From: Verrucomicrobiota bacterium
GTDB taxonomy: Bacteria > Verrucomicrobiota > Verrucomicrobiia > Opitutales > Opitutaceae
DNA: 64,000 nt
Direction: 5' to 3'
Assembly: GCA_023416735.1 (NCBI GenBank)
Contig: JAEZGX010000012.1
Location: forward strand, 124,001-188,000
In this document: positions 42,319 to 50,633 of the stretch, in pieces
How the letters are laid out: every line of letters starts with the position of its first letter
How positions within the stretch are numbered: the first letter of the stretch is position 1
Made by a program: the position numbers and the translations under genes
Notes under the pieces: generated by a model
What the model was told of the DNA's origin: nothing
Databases searched by the model: none
The model's input: the letters and a program-made list of their open reading frames with translations, nothing else

Positions 42319-42375
42319 GCCCGCTCAACACCTCCCGTGGAGACGCAGCGCCGTCACCGCGCAGTTCCAGCCCGC

Positions 42376-43245
42376 TCATCGCTCCGCCGCCAACCACTCC
42401 ACGCGCGCGCCAGCGCCATTTCCTACCGCCAATATTTGCGCCAACTCCCGCGCCGCCGCTTCCGCCGCCTCCGCAAATTTCCACGGTGGATTCACCACCA
42501 GCACGCCGCACCCGCGCATCTTCAATCCCGCGCCTTCTCCCGCGATCGTCATCTCCACTGTCACGGTTGGCGGCAGCTCCAGCGTCCGCAGCTCCGCAAA
42601 GAACGTTTCGATCCGCGCCCGCTCCGTCAGCGGATACCACACCGCGAACACGCCCTGCGCAAGCCGCGCCAAACCTTCGCGAATCGCTCCCGCCACCAGC
42701 GCAAACTCATCCACCGCCTCAAACGGCGGATCGATCAACACCAAGGCTCGTCGCTCCAACGGCGGCAACATCGCACGCACCGCCGCATATCCGTCCGTCT
42801 CGCGCACCAACGTTCGCGGCGCGAAACAAAACCGCTCCTCCAACGCCGCAAACTCTTCCTGATGCTTCTCACACAACGCCACTCGATCCTGCGCCCGCAC
42901 CAACGCCCGCGCGATCGCCGGCGACCCCGGATAAAACCGCGGCTCGCCGCCCGTCCCGCCATTCTCGGCATCGAAGCTCCGCACGATCTCGCGATACTCC
43001 TTCAGCGATTCCGAAATCCCTTCCTTCGCCCAAAGCCTCCCGATTCCACCCGGCCACTCCGGCGCCCGCTCCAGCGAATCTCCTTTCGCCGCCGCCGCCA
43101 AATCATACGCCCCCCGCCCCGCGTGCGTATCCAAAAAGAAAAACCCCTTCTCCTTCCGCTGCATCGCCCGCACGAGCTGCACCAGCAGCACGTGTTTCAT
43201 CACGTCCGCAAAATTTCCTGCGTGAAACCGATGCCGATAATTCAT
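42376..43245 (-). CDS. rlmJ: 23S rRNA (adenine-N6)-methyltransferase RlmJ
   Basis: 289-residue enzyme that in E. coli methylates A2030 of 23S rRNA. Start MNYRHRFHAGNFADVMKH is diagnostic. Catalytic DPPF-like motif is LIDPPFEA, and the SAM region FLDTHAGRGAYDL is present; VVNPPWKF is near the C-terminus. Its ATG overlaps the stop of the upstream DUF386 gene by four bases. Confidence 0.95.
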   Translation of the reverse strand: MNYRHRFHAGNFADVMKHVLLVQLVRAMQRKEKGFFFLDTHAGRGAYDLAAAAKGDSLERAPEWPGGIGRLWAKEGISESLKEYREIVRSFDAENGGTGGEPRFYPGSPAIARALVRAQDRVALCEKHQEEFAALEERFCFAPRTLVRETDGYAAVRAMLPPLERRALVLIDPPFEAVDEFALVAGAIREGLARLAQGVFAVWYPLTERARIETFFAELRTLELPPTVTVEMTIAGEGAGLKMRGCGVLVVNPPWKFAEAAEAAARELAQILAVGNGAGARVEWLAAER

Positions 43246-43742
43246 CCGACCGGCACTTTCACCACGGTCTTCCGCACCAGCCGTGCCTCACCGTCCCCTC
43301 CCTGCAGCCCGGGCATGTGCACATCCGCCGGAAAAAACACCGCGGCGTCGCCCGCCGTCAGCGTCCACACCGACGCTCCCGCGCAATCCTCATACACCAC
43401 CAAATCTCTCTCCTCTCGATACGTCTCCCGCACCTCGACCCGCGAAACATCCACCACTTCCATCCGCTCCTGTCCCTCGAAAATCACCTGCACATCGATG
43501 AACTTTCGATGCGATTCGAAAAAACCCTCGGGCCGCGTCTTCGTCCGATAAACCTGCTCCAGCGCAAACGCCCCTCCTCCCAACTCCACTCGTTTCGTTT
43601 CTCCCACTGCGATCGCCCGCATCCGCTCGGCCGCCGCCGATCCCGGCGCAAACAGCTCCTCTAAATAACTCCACGTCGCCGCGAACTGCTCCCGCGGATA
43701 CACCTGCTGTTTCAAAGTCTGGATTGTTCCCGAGAGTGCCAT
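43242..43742 (-). CDS. YhcH/YjgK/YiaL family protein (DUF386)
   Basis: 166-residue cupin-like protein of the YhcH/EbgC-beta type, members of which are linked to sugar isomer metabolism. Conserved segments: ESHRKFIDVQVIFEGQE, GDAAVFFPADVHMPG and ARLVRKTVVKVPV. The His and Glu residues in these likely bind a metal. Start at ATG 43742 (MALSGTIQTLKQQVYPR). It is coupled to rlmJ downstream; a shared function is not evident. Confidence 0.88.
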   Translation of the reverse strand: MALSGTIQTLKQQVYPREQFAATWSYLEELFAPGSAAAERMRAIAVGETKRVELGGGAFALEQVYRTKTRPEGFFESHRKFIDVQVIFEGQERMEVVDVSRVEVRETYREERDLVVYEDCAGASVWTLTAGDAAVFFPADVHMPGLQGGDGEARLVRKTVVKVPVG

Positions 43743-43812
43743 GACCCGCACTGCACCTTCCCACCTCCACGCTGGCAAGCGTCGAACTACCCCAAGCACG
43801 AGCACCCGCCCC

Positions 43813-43856
43813 TTCGTTCGTTCTCCTTCTCGTAATCGTTCTCGTTCTCCTTTCCC
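43813..43856 (+). repeat. 'gttctcgttctccttctcgt' oligo-repeat upstream of DUF4412 gene
   Basis: Contains ttctccttctcgtaatcgtt followed by ctcgttctcc, a second instance of the family at 34305. It lies about 85 bases before the DUF4412 start codon. Confidence 0.65.
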
Positions 43857-43939
43857 CCGTTCCTCTCCGCGCTCCCGTGCTCTCCCTCGTTACTCACCCA
43901 TTTGCACCCGCCTCACATCTACATTCCTTCCTTACCGCC

Positions 43940-44617
43940 ATGAAACTCCTCCCCTCGTTACTCCTCGTCTTTACAGCCGCGTTCGCCCCCGTCGCCCTCC
44001 ACGCCGCCGACTTCGAAGGCAAGATCCGCATGAAAATGACCGAGCCCCGCGGCGGCGCTCGCAATCTCGACTACAGCATCAAACCCGGTCTCGTCCGCGC
44101 CTACATCGCTCTCGATGAAAAGCAAAACATGACGACGATCATGAACTCCGCGAAAAAGGAGGTCGTCGTTCTCATGCCGGGCCAGAACATGTATTTCAGT
44201 TCCTCGATCGACGACGTCGCCGAGGTCGCCGCTGAACACACCGGCGCCCTCGAGAAAACCACCGAGAGCACTAAAATCCTCGGCTACGATTGCACCAAAT
44301 ACATTTCCCGCGACAAAGGCACCACCACCGAAATTTGGGCCACGGACGAACTCGGCACCTTCGCTGGCATCTCCGCGGGCAATCCCATGTCCCGCAAAAA
44401 ATCCGCCGGCCCCGGCTGGGAACAAGCCCTCAAGGGCGGAAACTTCTTCCCGCTCCGCGTCGTGTCCGTGAACAAGAAGGGCAAAGAAGAATTCCGCATG
44501 GAAGCCGTCTCCATCGACAAAGGCTCCCAGCCCGACTCCCTCTTCGAAATCCCCGCGGGCTACCAACAATTCAACCTCGGCGGTCTCATGAAGGGCCTTC
44601 TCCCCGGCGCACGCTGA
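43940..44617 (+). CDS. Secreted DUF4412-like protein
   Basis: 225-residue secreted protein with a signal peptide (MKLLPSLLLVFTAAFAPVALHAA, about 23 residues). The mature part reads FEGKIRMKM, MTTIMNSAKKEVVVLMPG, GYDCTKYI, EIWATDELG, the usual pattern of DUF4412, a lipocalin- or LolA-like beta fold with unknown ligand. The start at 43940 has a clean signal; the frame is open further upstream without support. A terminator follows. Confidence 0.8.
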   Translation: MKLLPSLLLVFTAAFAPVALHAADFEGKIRMKMTEPRGGARNLDYSIKPGLVRAYIALDEKQNMTTIMNSAKKEVVVLMPGQNMYFSSSIDDVAEVAAEHTGALEKTTESTKILGYDCTKYISRDKGTTTEIWATDELGTFAGISAGNPMSRKKSAGPGWEQALKGGNFFPLRVVSVNKKGKEEFRMEAVSIDKGSQPDSLFEIPAGYQQFNLGGLMKGLLPGAR

Positions 44618-44645
44618 ACTACACGACTCATCACTGATCCCGATC

Positions 44646-44679
44646 GAGGCGCGGTGCTCCACCGCGCCTCTTCTTTTTC
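44646..44679 (+). terminator. Rho-independent terminator after DUF4412 gene
   Basis: A 10-bp perfect stem (gaggcgcggt / accgcgcctc) with a gctcc loop, then ttcttttt. Confidence 0.9.
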
Positions 44680-44735
44680 AACGTTTCCCGCCCCTTGCCA
44701 CCCGCTCAGATGACGCTTCTGCTGCCATCTCGCCT

Positions 44736-45563
44736 GTGGCTTCGACTCTCATCCGCATCCTCTCCGACCTCCATTACGGCGACCGTTCCAGCGCCCTCAC
44801 TTCGCTCGCCCAACTCAACCCGCTTTTCGAAAACGTCTCCCAACTCGTCCTCAACGGCGACACGCTCGACACGCGACCTTCGTCCAATCCTTCCCACACC
44901 GCCACCCTCCTGGCCGACGTCCGCCATTTCTTCACCCACTCCGCTCCTCCCACCACGATCCTCACCGGTAACCACGATCCCGACCTCACCGAGATCCACC
45001 ATCACTCGCTCCTCGACGGCGCCCTTTTCATCACCCACGGCGACGCTTTGTTCGACGACCTCGTCCCCTGGAGCCGCGACGCCCCGCTCGCGCGCCAACT
45101 CGTCAGCCGCGAACTCGCCGCCCTTTCGCCGGCCGCACGCACGCAACTCCACACACTGCTCCCCGCATTCCGCCGGGCCGCCTACGCTCTCCCTCAACGC
45201 CATCACTCCGATCCTCACGGTTTGCGCTACCTTCTCGGCTTTCTCCAAGACACCGTCTGGCCGCCCAGCCGCATTTTCCGCGTCCTCCGCGCCTGGCGCG
45301 AAGCGCCGTTGCGCGCCGCACGTTTCGCCCAACACCACCAACTTCCCGCCCGTTTCTTCGCCATGGGCCACACGCACCGCTGTGGCGTGACGCCCACACC
45401 TTCCGGTCTCATCGTCCTCAACACCGGCTCCTTCTGCCCGCCTTGCGCCACCGGCGCCATCGACGTAACTCCCGATCGCATTGTTTTTCGTCGTATCGAA
45501 CGGCGCCGCGGCGCCTTCCACCCCGGCGCCGTCATCGCCGAGTTTTCACTCGCCCCGCGCTGA
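44736..45563 (+). CDS. Calcineurin-like metallophosphoesterase
   Basis: 275-residue phosphoesterase with the full metal-site set: ILSDLHYGD (D-x-H), LVLNGDTLD (GD), TGNHDPD (GNHD), THGDALF, and MGHTHRCG (GHxH). Layout recalls UDP-2,3-diacylglucosamine hydrolase (LpxH-like) and related enzymes, but the substrate is unproven. Start is a GTG at 44736 (VASTLIRILSDLHYG), directly before the first motif. Confidence 0.87.
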   Translation: MASTLIRILSDLHYGDRSSALTSLAQLNPLFENVSQLVLNGDTLDTRPSSNPSHTATLLADVRHFFTHSAPPTTILTGNHDPDLTEIHHHSLLDGALFITHGDALFDDLVPWSRDAPLARQLVSRELAALSPAARTQLHTLLPAFRRAAYALPQRHHSDPHGLRYLLGFLQDTVWPPSRIFRVLRAWREAPLRAARFAQHHQLPARFFAMGHTHRCGVTPTPSGLIVLNTGSFCPPCATGAIDVTPDRIVFRRIERRRGAFHPGAVIAEFSLAPR

Positions 45564-45585
45564 CCGTCCGCGACACTCCCGCCCC

Positions 45586-45888
45586 ATGGCCATCGAGTTC
45601 GGTTGGTGGAATCGCGATCCCGAAGAGGGCAAATACCAGGTCCGCGTCGTCGTCCACGGCGGCAACATCGAATGGACCCGCCACCAGGGTCATCACACCC
45701 CGTGGCAACCCCACGTGCCTTCCGACGACGACCGCGCCCGCCTCGTATCCGAAGCGGAACGACGCCTCCCCCGGCGCCTCATCACGCAAAAGCAATTCGA
45801 CGAGATTAAACGCCTCTCCGAAAACACCGGTCCCGGCGCCCTCTCCGGCCGCCGCTCCTCCCGTCCGGGCCCTACCTCCGAATTCTAG
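45586..45888 (+). CDS. Hypothetical protein (100 aa)
   Basis: 100-residue soluble protein (MAIEFGWWNRDPEEGKYQVR) with many charged and aromatic residues and a His-rich segment (WTRHQGHHTPWQPH). It lies 22 bases after the phosphoesterase stop, so it probably shares its transcript. No family recognised. The C-terminal tail is Ser/Arg/Gly-rich and likely disordered. Confidence 0.65.
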   Translation: MAIEFGWWNRDPEEGKYQVRVVVHGGNIEWTRHQGHHTPWQPHVPSDDDRARLVSEAERRLPRRLITQKQFDEIKRLSENTGPGALSGRRSSRPGPTSEF

Positions 45889-45960
45889 CTCCGATCAGTA
45901 GCGGCACGCAGCCTGCCCCGACACGTCGAGGTGAGCTTCGCCTCCGCGTGTTCCCGCCTC

Positions 45961-45989
45961 TTCTCCGTGCGCCGGTGCCTCTGTGGTTA
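45961..45989 (+). repeat. 'ccgtgcgccggtgcctctgt' oligo-repeat
   Basis: ttctccgtgcgccggtgcct continuing ctgtggtta, a member of the family at 39358 and 63786. On the minus strand it starts 10 bases after the stop codon of the Nudix/IDI-like gene. Confidence 0.7.
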
Positions 45990-45999
45990 GTTTCGTCTG

Positions 46000-46503
46000 T
46001 CAGCCCTTCCCCCGCGCCATCCCCCAAATCAATCGAAACGCCGGCGCATACTTTTCCGGCTTCTCCGCGATGCGCCGCGTCACCTCCTCCGGCGCCAACC
46101 ACTCGCCGCCTTCGATTTCCTCCGGATGGAGCACAAACGGCCCGCCCGACTTCACGCGATAAATCCAGCAGAACTCCTGCCCCGTCGCGTCGCACGGCTC
46201 CACGCGGAACCACCGTTCCGGCTTCTCCTTCACCTCCAGCCCGAGCTCTTCTTTCAACTCGCGCACCGCCGTCGCATCATACTCTTCGCCGGCGTCCACG
46301 TGACCCGAACACGACGAGTTCCACAGCCCAGGCGACGTGTCCTTCTTCATCGATCGTTTCTGCAAAAACAACCGCCCGTGCTCGTCAAACACCAGCACAT
46401 GCACCGCCCGATGCAGTAATCCGCGCGCATGCACATCCGCCCGCAACGCCCGCCCCACCGGCTCGTCGCGCTCATTCACCACATCGAACCATTCGTCAGC
46501 CAT
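46000..46503 (-). CDS. Nudix hydrolase, isopentenyl-diphosphate-isomerase-like
   Basis: 167-residue Nudix protein. It begins MADEWFDVVNERDEPVGRAL and continues with HRAVHVLVFDEHGRLFLQKR and the Nudix box SGHVDAGEEYDATAVRELKE followed by ELGL. This N-terminus matches the YfcD/IDI-like group, not true IDI: the IDI active-site Cys pattern is not clear. Substrate unknown. An in-frame ATG eight codons upstream exists; MADEW is preferred. Confidence 0.85.
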   Translation of the reverse strand: MADEWFDVVNERDEPVGRALRADVHARGLLHRAVHVLVFDEHGRLFLQKRSMKKDTSPGLWNSSCSGHVDAGEEYDATAVRELKEELGLEVKEKPERWFRVEPCDATGQEFCWIYRVKSGGPFVLHPEEIEGGEWLAPEEVTRRIAEKPEKYAPAFRLIWGMARGKG

Positions 46504-46521
46504 ACCTGCCTTTACATCACC

Positions 46522-46543
46522 GTTCATTCGTGTCCATTCGTGA
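46522..46543 (+). repeat. 'gttcattcgtgtccattcgt' oligo-repeat
   Basis: gttcattcgtgtccattcgt followed by ga, same family as 38461. It lies 21 bases before the start codon of the next gene and is between two divergent genes. Confidence 0.75.
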
Positions 46544-46564
46544 GCCCTTAAAACGCCTCACCGT

Positions 46565-47002
46565 ATGCCCAAAATCGACGTCAGCAAGGTCGCTGAGATT
46601 CTGAAGAAAAACGAGATCGATCCCGCCGTCCTCCGCCGCGTCATCGAAGAGCTCAACCTCGTGGTCCAACCCGAGGACGAGGGCGACAAGCCACCCCCGG
46701 TCAAAAAGCAGTTCGTCGTCCTCGTCTCCGACCCCGAGAACCGCTTCCCGAAAACCGATTTCGCCGGCTGGGTCCTGCAACTTCCCGAGGACGAAAGCCC
46801 CGCCACCGTCCAAGAACGCATTTTTCGCGCCGCCTACGATTACAATGCCACGCGAAAAGGCCGCCTCTACCCCGCCAAAACCGTCGGCGAAGCGATCGAA
46901 AACATCCCCGCCAAACACTTCAAAGAGACGGAGGTCTGGGTAAAAACGAAGTCCCCCGTCATCATCCTGAAAACCGACAACGAGATCCCCAAAGACAAGT
47001 AG
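46565..47002 (+). CDS. Hypothetical protein (145 aa)
   Basis: 145-residue soluble protein starting MPKIDVSKVAEILKKNEIDP. The N-terminal helical part is followed by an acidic Pro linker (QPEDEGDKPPPVKKQ) and an alpha/beta part (FVVLVSDPENRFPKTDFAGW...). The composition is ordinary for the genome, and no motif for catalysis is evident. I do not recognise the family. It ends before a GC palindrome and the convergent DUF192 gene. Confidence 0.75.
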   Translation: MPKIDVSKVAEILKKNEIDPAVLRRVIEELNLVVQPEDEGDKPPPVKKQFVVLVSDPENRFPKTDFAGWVLQLPEDESPATVQERIFRAAYDYNATRKGRLYPAKTVGEAIENIPAKHFKETEVWVKTKSPVIILKTDNEIPKDK

Positions 47003-47067
47003 CGCGCCGCTTCTTTAGTTGTAGGGCTGGGTCTCCCGACCCCGCCGCCTCGCCGCCCGCCCAGGCT

Positions 47068-47604
47068 TTAAAGCCCCCACTCCCGCGGCTCAAACCCTCG
47101 CTCTTGCAGCGCCGCCTTCACCGCGGCCATATCGATCTCCATTCCGGGACGGACGCCATTCGCGCGAAACCATCCTTGGTTCATCTCGAGCGCGAGTTGC
47201 AACAGCGTGCTCCGCGACCGCACCGGCGTTTCATCATAAGGATGGAGCGGATAAATCTCCTCGAGCATCCCGTGCCGGTTGAAAAATCCGATGTCCAGCG
47301 GCGTCGGCGTGTTCCGCATCCAAAAACTCATCTGCTGCGGCTTTGCATAAACAAAGAGCATCCCTTCGTCCGCCCCGAGATCGCGCCGCTCCATCAACCC
47401 GCGCATCATCTCGGGCTCCCGCACCGCCAGCTGCATGCGCACCGTCTTCGGTCCGACTTTGATCTCGAACCAGTCGGCTACCGTCTTCGGTGCCGCGCGT
47501 AGCTCCATCTTCTCCTCCTCCCGACACCCCGCCACTCCCACAGCGAGCATCGTCACCGCCACCCACACCAGAAGCCGCCAAACCGAATTTGCGTTTTTCA
47601 CCAT
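47068..47604 (-). CDS. DUF192 lipoprotein
   Basis: 178-residue lipoprotein (lipobox VGVAGC near residue 27, after VAVTMLAVG). The DUF192 core is present: VRMQLAVREPEMMRGLMERR, LFVYAKPQQMSFWMRNT, PLDIGFFNRHGMLEEIYPL. The family is widespread and of unknown function; archaeal and bacterial structures show a beta-barrel. It is divergent from the M24 gene, 51 bases apart. Confidence 0.9.
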   Translation of the reverse strand: MVKNANSVWRLLVWVAVTMLAVGVAGCREEEKMELRAAPKTVADWFEIKVGPKTVRMQLAVREPEMMRGLMERRDLGADEGMLFVYAKPQQMSFWMRNTPTPLDIGFFNRHGMLEEIYPLHPYDETPVRSRSTLLQLALEMNQGWFRANGVRPGMEIDMAAVKAALQERGFEPREWGL

Positions 47605-47655
47605 GCGCGTGGCTAATGCCCGGCTTCTTACAACTCAACTTCTCTCTCGCCCGTC

Positions 47656-48798
47656 ATGCCGCGTGCCTCACTTCCGCCGCTCCTTTACGCCGACACCGTC
47701 ACCAGCGCCGACCAGCTCTACTTCAGCCGCATCGATGTCCATGATCCGTTCATCGCCTTCGGCGCCGGCCGCCGTCGCATCACCCTCCAATCCGCCCTCG
47801 AATTCGGACGCGTCAAAAAAGCCCGCGTCTTCAACTCCGTCCTCTCCCTCGAGGTCTGGCGTGATCGAGCCGCCAAACTTTTCCCGCACCAACACATCGG
47901 CCCCGCCGAAACCATCGCCGCCGCCGCCCGCGCTCACCGCGTCCACGCCTTCCGCGTCGCCGACGACTTTCCTGCCGCCCTCTTCCTCCGCCTCCGAGAA
48001 CTCGGCCTGAAACTCGAGCTCGCCCGCGGTCCGCTCTTCCCCGAACGGGAAGTCAAATCCGCCGCCGAAGCCGCCGCCATCCGCGAGGGCAATCGCCTCT
48101 GCTCCGTCGGTTTCACCGTCGCCGAAACCATCCTCCGTGCCGCCCAAGTTCGCGGCCGCTCCCTTCTCCAAGAGGGTAAACCGCTCACGTCCGAACGTCT
48201 TCGCTTCGCCATCGAATCCGCCATCATGGCCGAGGGCGGACAGGCCAACGGCACCACCATTGTCGCCGGCGGCGATCAAGCCTGCGATCCGCACGAGCGC
48301 GGTCACGGCGCCCTCCGACCGCACGAGCTCATCATCATCGACATCTTCCCGCGTGTAACAAAATCCGGATACTTCGGCGACATGACGCGCACTTACCTCC
48401 GCGGACGCGCCTCCGACGCCCATCACCGTCTCGTCGAAACCGTCCGCACCGCCCAACTCGCCGCCTCGAAATCCATCCGCGCCGGCATCGAAGGCCGCGA
48501 CGTTCACCAGCAGGTCGTCCACACCTTCGCCGCCGCCGGCTACAAAACCACGCGCACCAAATCCGGTTCTACCGGTTTCTTCCACGGCACCGGCCACGGG
48601 CTCGGCCTCGCCGTCCACGAAGCTCCCCGTCTCGCCTCCTCCGGCTCGCTTCCGCTTCGAGCCGGGGCCGTCGTCACCGTCGAACCCGGTCTCTATTACC
48701 CCGGCCTCGGCGGCTGCCGCATCGAAGACGTCGTCCAAGTCACCACCAAACGCCCCAAACTCCTCTCCTCCCACCCCTACACCTGGCACTTCGAATAA
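47656..48798 (+). CDS. M24-family peptidase (Xaa-Pro aminopeptidase-like)
   Basis: 380-residue pita-bread-fold metallopeptidase. The five metal ligands are visible in order: Asp in IIIDIFPR, Asp in FGDMTRTY, His in GTGHGLGL, Glu in TVEPGLYYP and Glu in CRIEDVV. The N-terminal domain (1-150) is a creatinase-type fold, so a prolidase or aminopeptidase P type is likely rather than methionine aminopeptidase. Cytoplasmic, no signal. Confidence 0.92.
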   Translation: MPRASLPPLLYADTVTSADQLYFSRIDVHDPFIAFGAGRRRITLQSALEFGRVKKARVFNSVLSLEVWRDRAAKLFPHQHIGPAETIAAAARAHRVHAFRVADDFPAALFLRLRELGLKLELARGPLFPEREVKSAAEAAAIREGNRLCSVGFTVAETILRAAQVRGRSLLQEGKPLTSERLRFAIESAIMAEGGQANGTTIVAGGDQACDPHERGHGALRPHELIIIDIFPRVTKSGYFGDMTRTYLRGRASDAHHRLVETVRTAQLAASKSIRAGIEGRDVHQQVVHTFAAAGYKTTRTKSGSTGFFHGTGHGLGLAVHEAPRLASSGSLPLRAGAVVTVEPGLYYPGLGGCRIEDVVQVTTKRPKLLSSHPYTWHFE

Positions 48799-48840
48799 AG
48801 CGGTTCACCCGCGCTCTCCTCCCCGGCCGCCCACGATTGA

Positions 48841-48868
48841 GAGTCGTAAATCATCAACCGTAAATCCG
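48841..48868 (+). repeat. 'cgtaaatcatcaaccgtaaa' oligo-repeat
   Basis: gagtcgtaaatcatcaaccg continuing taaatccg, an AT-rich partial tandem of cgtaaatc, ends four bases before the ATG of the glycosylase gene. It may be another dispersed family; only one copy was seen here. Confidence 0.4.
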
Positions 48869-48872
48869 CCCC

Positions 48873-49730
48873 ATGCCCGAGCTCGCCGAAGTCGAATTCT
48901 TCCGCAAACGCTGGCACCAAGCCGCGCTCGGCCAACGCGTCCTCCGCGTCCTCCTCCACCCCAAAGCCAAAGTTTTCCGCGGCACCGATCCCGCCGCTAT
49001 TGAACACGCTCTCACTCGCGCCCGCTTCCTCTCTTCCGAAGCCGCCGCGAAACAAATGCTCTTTCGCTTCAGCGGCGACGCCTGGCTCGGCCTTCATCTC
49101 GGGATGAGCGGCGATCTCTACGTTCACGCTCCTGATTACACGCCCGGCAAACACGATCACCTCGTTCTTTCCACGGCGAAACACACCCTCGTCTTCACCG
49201 ACCCGCGCATGTTCGGACGCGTCCAATTCCACGTCGGCAAAACCGCCCCCCAATGGTGGACGCGCATCGCCCCACCCGTCCTCTCCGCCGACTTCACTGC
49301 CACCGCCGTATCCGAATTTCTCACACGCCGCGCCCGCGCTCCGATCAAAGCCGTCCTCCTCATGCAGGAACGCTTCCCCGGCATCGGCAACTGGATGGCC
49401 GACGAAATCCTCTGGCGCGCCGCCATCCATCCCGCCCGCCCCGCCGGCTCGCTCACGCCCGACGAAATCAAAACCCTCTGGCGCAAAACCCGCGAAGTCG
49501 CCCGCGACGCCCTCAAAAAAATCGCCGGCCACGGCGGCCGCCTCCCTCCCGATCTCAACGTCAACATTCCTGACTCCTGGCTTTTCCATCACCGTTGGCG
49601 GGATGGCGGTCGTTGCCCCAAAACCGGCGTCCTCCTCGAACGCGCCGAAATCGGCGGTCGCACCACCTGCTGGTCTCCCGCCCGCCAAAAGCTTCCCGCC
49701 CGCTCGCCCCGCTCGAAACAGCGCGCATGA
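48873..49730 (+). CDS. mutM: Formamidopyrimidine-DNA glycosylase (MutM/Fpg family)
   Basis: 285-residue DNA repair enzyme removing oxidised purines. Pro2 and Glu3 are catalytic (MPELAEVEFFRKRW; the family is usually PELPEVE). The helix-two-turn-helix region is GIGNWMADEILWRAAIHPAR. The C-terminal zinc finger is degenerate: RCPKTGVLLERAEIGGRTTC keeps only two of four Cys (CWSPAR after it has no partner), but keeps GGRTT, which contacts DNA. It may be zinc-independent, as plant FPG and human NEIL1 are. The end overlaps the tlyA start by four bases. Confidence 0.9.
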   Translation: MPELAEVEFFRKRWHQAALGQRVLRVLLHPKAKVFRGTDPAAIEHALTRARFLSSEAAAKQMLFRFSGDAWLGLHLGMSGDLYVHAPDYTPGKHDHLVLSTAKHTLVFTDPRMFGRVQFHVGKTAPQWWTRIAPPVLSADFTATAVSEFLTRRARAPIKAVLLMQERFPGIGNWMADEILWRAAIHPARPAGSLTPDEIKTLWRKTREVARDALKKIAGHGGRLPPDLNVNIPDSWLFHHRWRDGGRCPKTGVLLERAEIGGRTTCWSPARQKLPARSPRSKQRA

Positions 49731-50482
49731 CGTCCGCCAAAAAACTCCGGCTCGACGAACTCCTCGTCTCTCGCGGTCTCGCCGCCTCCCGCGCCCAAGC
49801 CAAAGCGCTCATCATGAGCGGTCGCGTCCTCCACGGCACCGAACGCCTCGATAAACCCGGCCGCGAGTTTCCCGCCGATCTCGATCTCACCGTCGAGCAG
49901 CCCCCACGCTTCGTCTCCCGCGGCGGCGAAAAACTCGCCGGCGCCATCGAGCGCTTTGCCCTCGATCTGCGCAACGCCCACGTCCTCGACGTCGGCGCTT
50001 CCACCGGCGGCTTCACCGACTGCGCGCTCCAATCCGGCGCCGCCGATGTCGTGTGCGTCGACGTCGGCCGCGCGCAACTCCACGCCAAACTCCGCTCCGA
50101 CCCTCGTGTCACCAATCTCGAAAAAATCAACGCCCGCCACCTCACCGCCGCGGATCTCCCACGCAGCGATTTCGATTTCATCGTGATGGACCTTTCGTTC
50201 ATTTCGCTGAAAGCCGTCCTCCCCGCCGTCTGGCCGCTCCTCCGCCCCAGCGGCACGCTCGTCGCGCTCGTGAAACCGCAGTTCGAAGCGGGCAAAGCCG
50301 AAGTCGACAAAGGCCGTGGCGTCATCCGTGACGCCGCCGTCCAGGAATCCGCCCTCGCCTCCGTCCGCGATTTCGCCCTCGCCGAACTCCCCGCCGCCCA
50401 CCTCGTCGGCGAAATGGACTCCCCCATCACCGGCACCGACGGCAACCGCGAATTCCTCCTCTGCCTGCGCAAATCGACATAG
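49727..50482 (+). CDS. tlyA: TlyA-family rRNA 2'-O-methyltransferase / S4-domain protein
   Basis: 251-residue protein with an N-terminal S4 RNA-binding domain (RLDELLVSRGLAASRAQAKA, about 7-60) and a Rossmann methyltransferase domain of FtsJ type (HVLDVGASTGGFTDCALQSG; DFIVMDLSFISLKAVLPAV; VKPQFEAGKAEV). Mycobacterial TlyA methylates 16S and 23S rRNA cytidines; specificity here is unproven. ATG 49727 overlaps the glycosylase stop (atga). An AT-rich palindrome follows 34 bases after the stop. Confidence 0.9.
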   Translation: MTSAKKLRLDELLVSRGLAASRAQAKALIMSGRVLHGTERLDKPGREFPADLDLTVEQPPRFVSRGGEKLAGAIERFALDLRNAHVLDVGASTGGFTDCALQSGAADVVCVDVGRAQLHAKLRSDPRVTNLEKINARHLTAADLPRSDFDFIVMDLSFISLKAVLPAVWPLLRPSGTLVALVKPQFEAGKAEVDKGRGVIRDAAVQESALASVRDFALAELPAAHLVGEMDSPITGTDGNREFLLCLRKST

Positions 50483-50515
50483 CCCTAACTCCCCGCCCAT
50501 TCCCCAAGCCACTTA

Positions 50516-50534
50516 GTAATACATTATATTACAT
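50516..50534. repeat. AT-rich palindrome 'gtaatacattatattac', copy 3
   Basis: Identical over 19 bases to the copy at 32411 (gtaatacattatattacat). It lies 34 bases after the tlyA stop. Confidence 0.85.
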
Positions 50535-50593
50535 CCCGTCTCGTCTGCTTTCATCCCTTCAGCGCGACGCAAGTTTCCTTCTGACATTCGCCA

Positions 50594-50622
50594 AATCCGT
50601 GTTCATCAGTGTCCGTCCGTGG
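50594..50622 (+). repeat. 'ccgtgttcatcagtgtccgt' oligo-repeat upstream of nadK
   Basis: aatccgtgttcatcagtgtc continuing cgtccgtgg, same family as 38461. Its GTG at 50619 is in frame with nadK, five codons before the ATG. Confidence 0.7.
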
Positions 50623-50633
50623 TCACCACCTCA

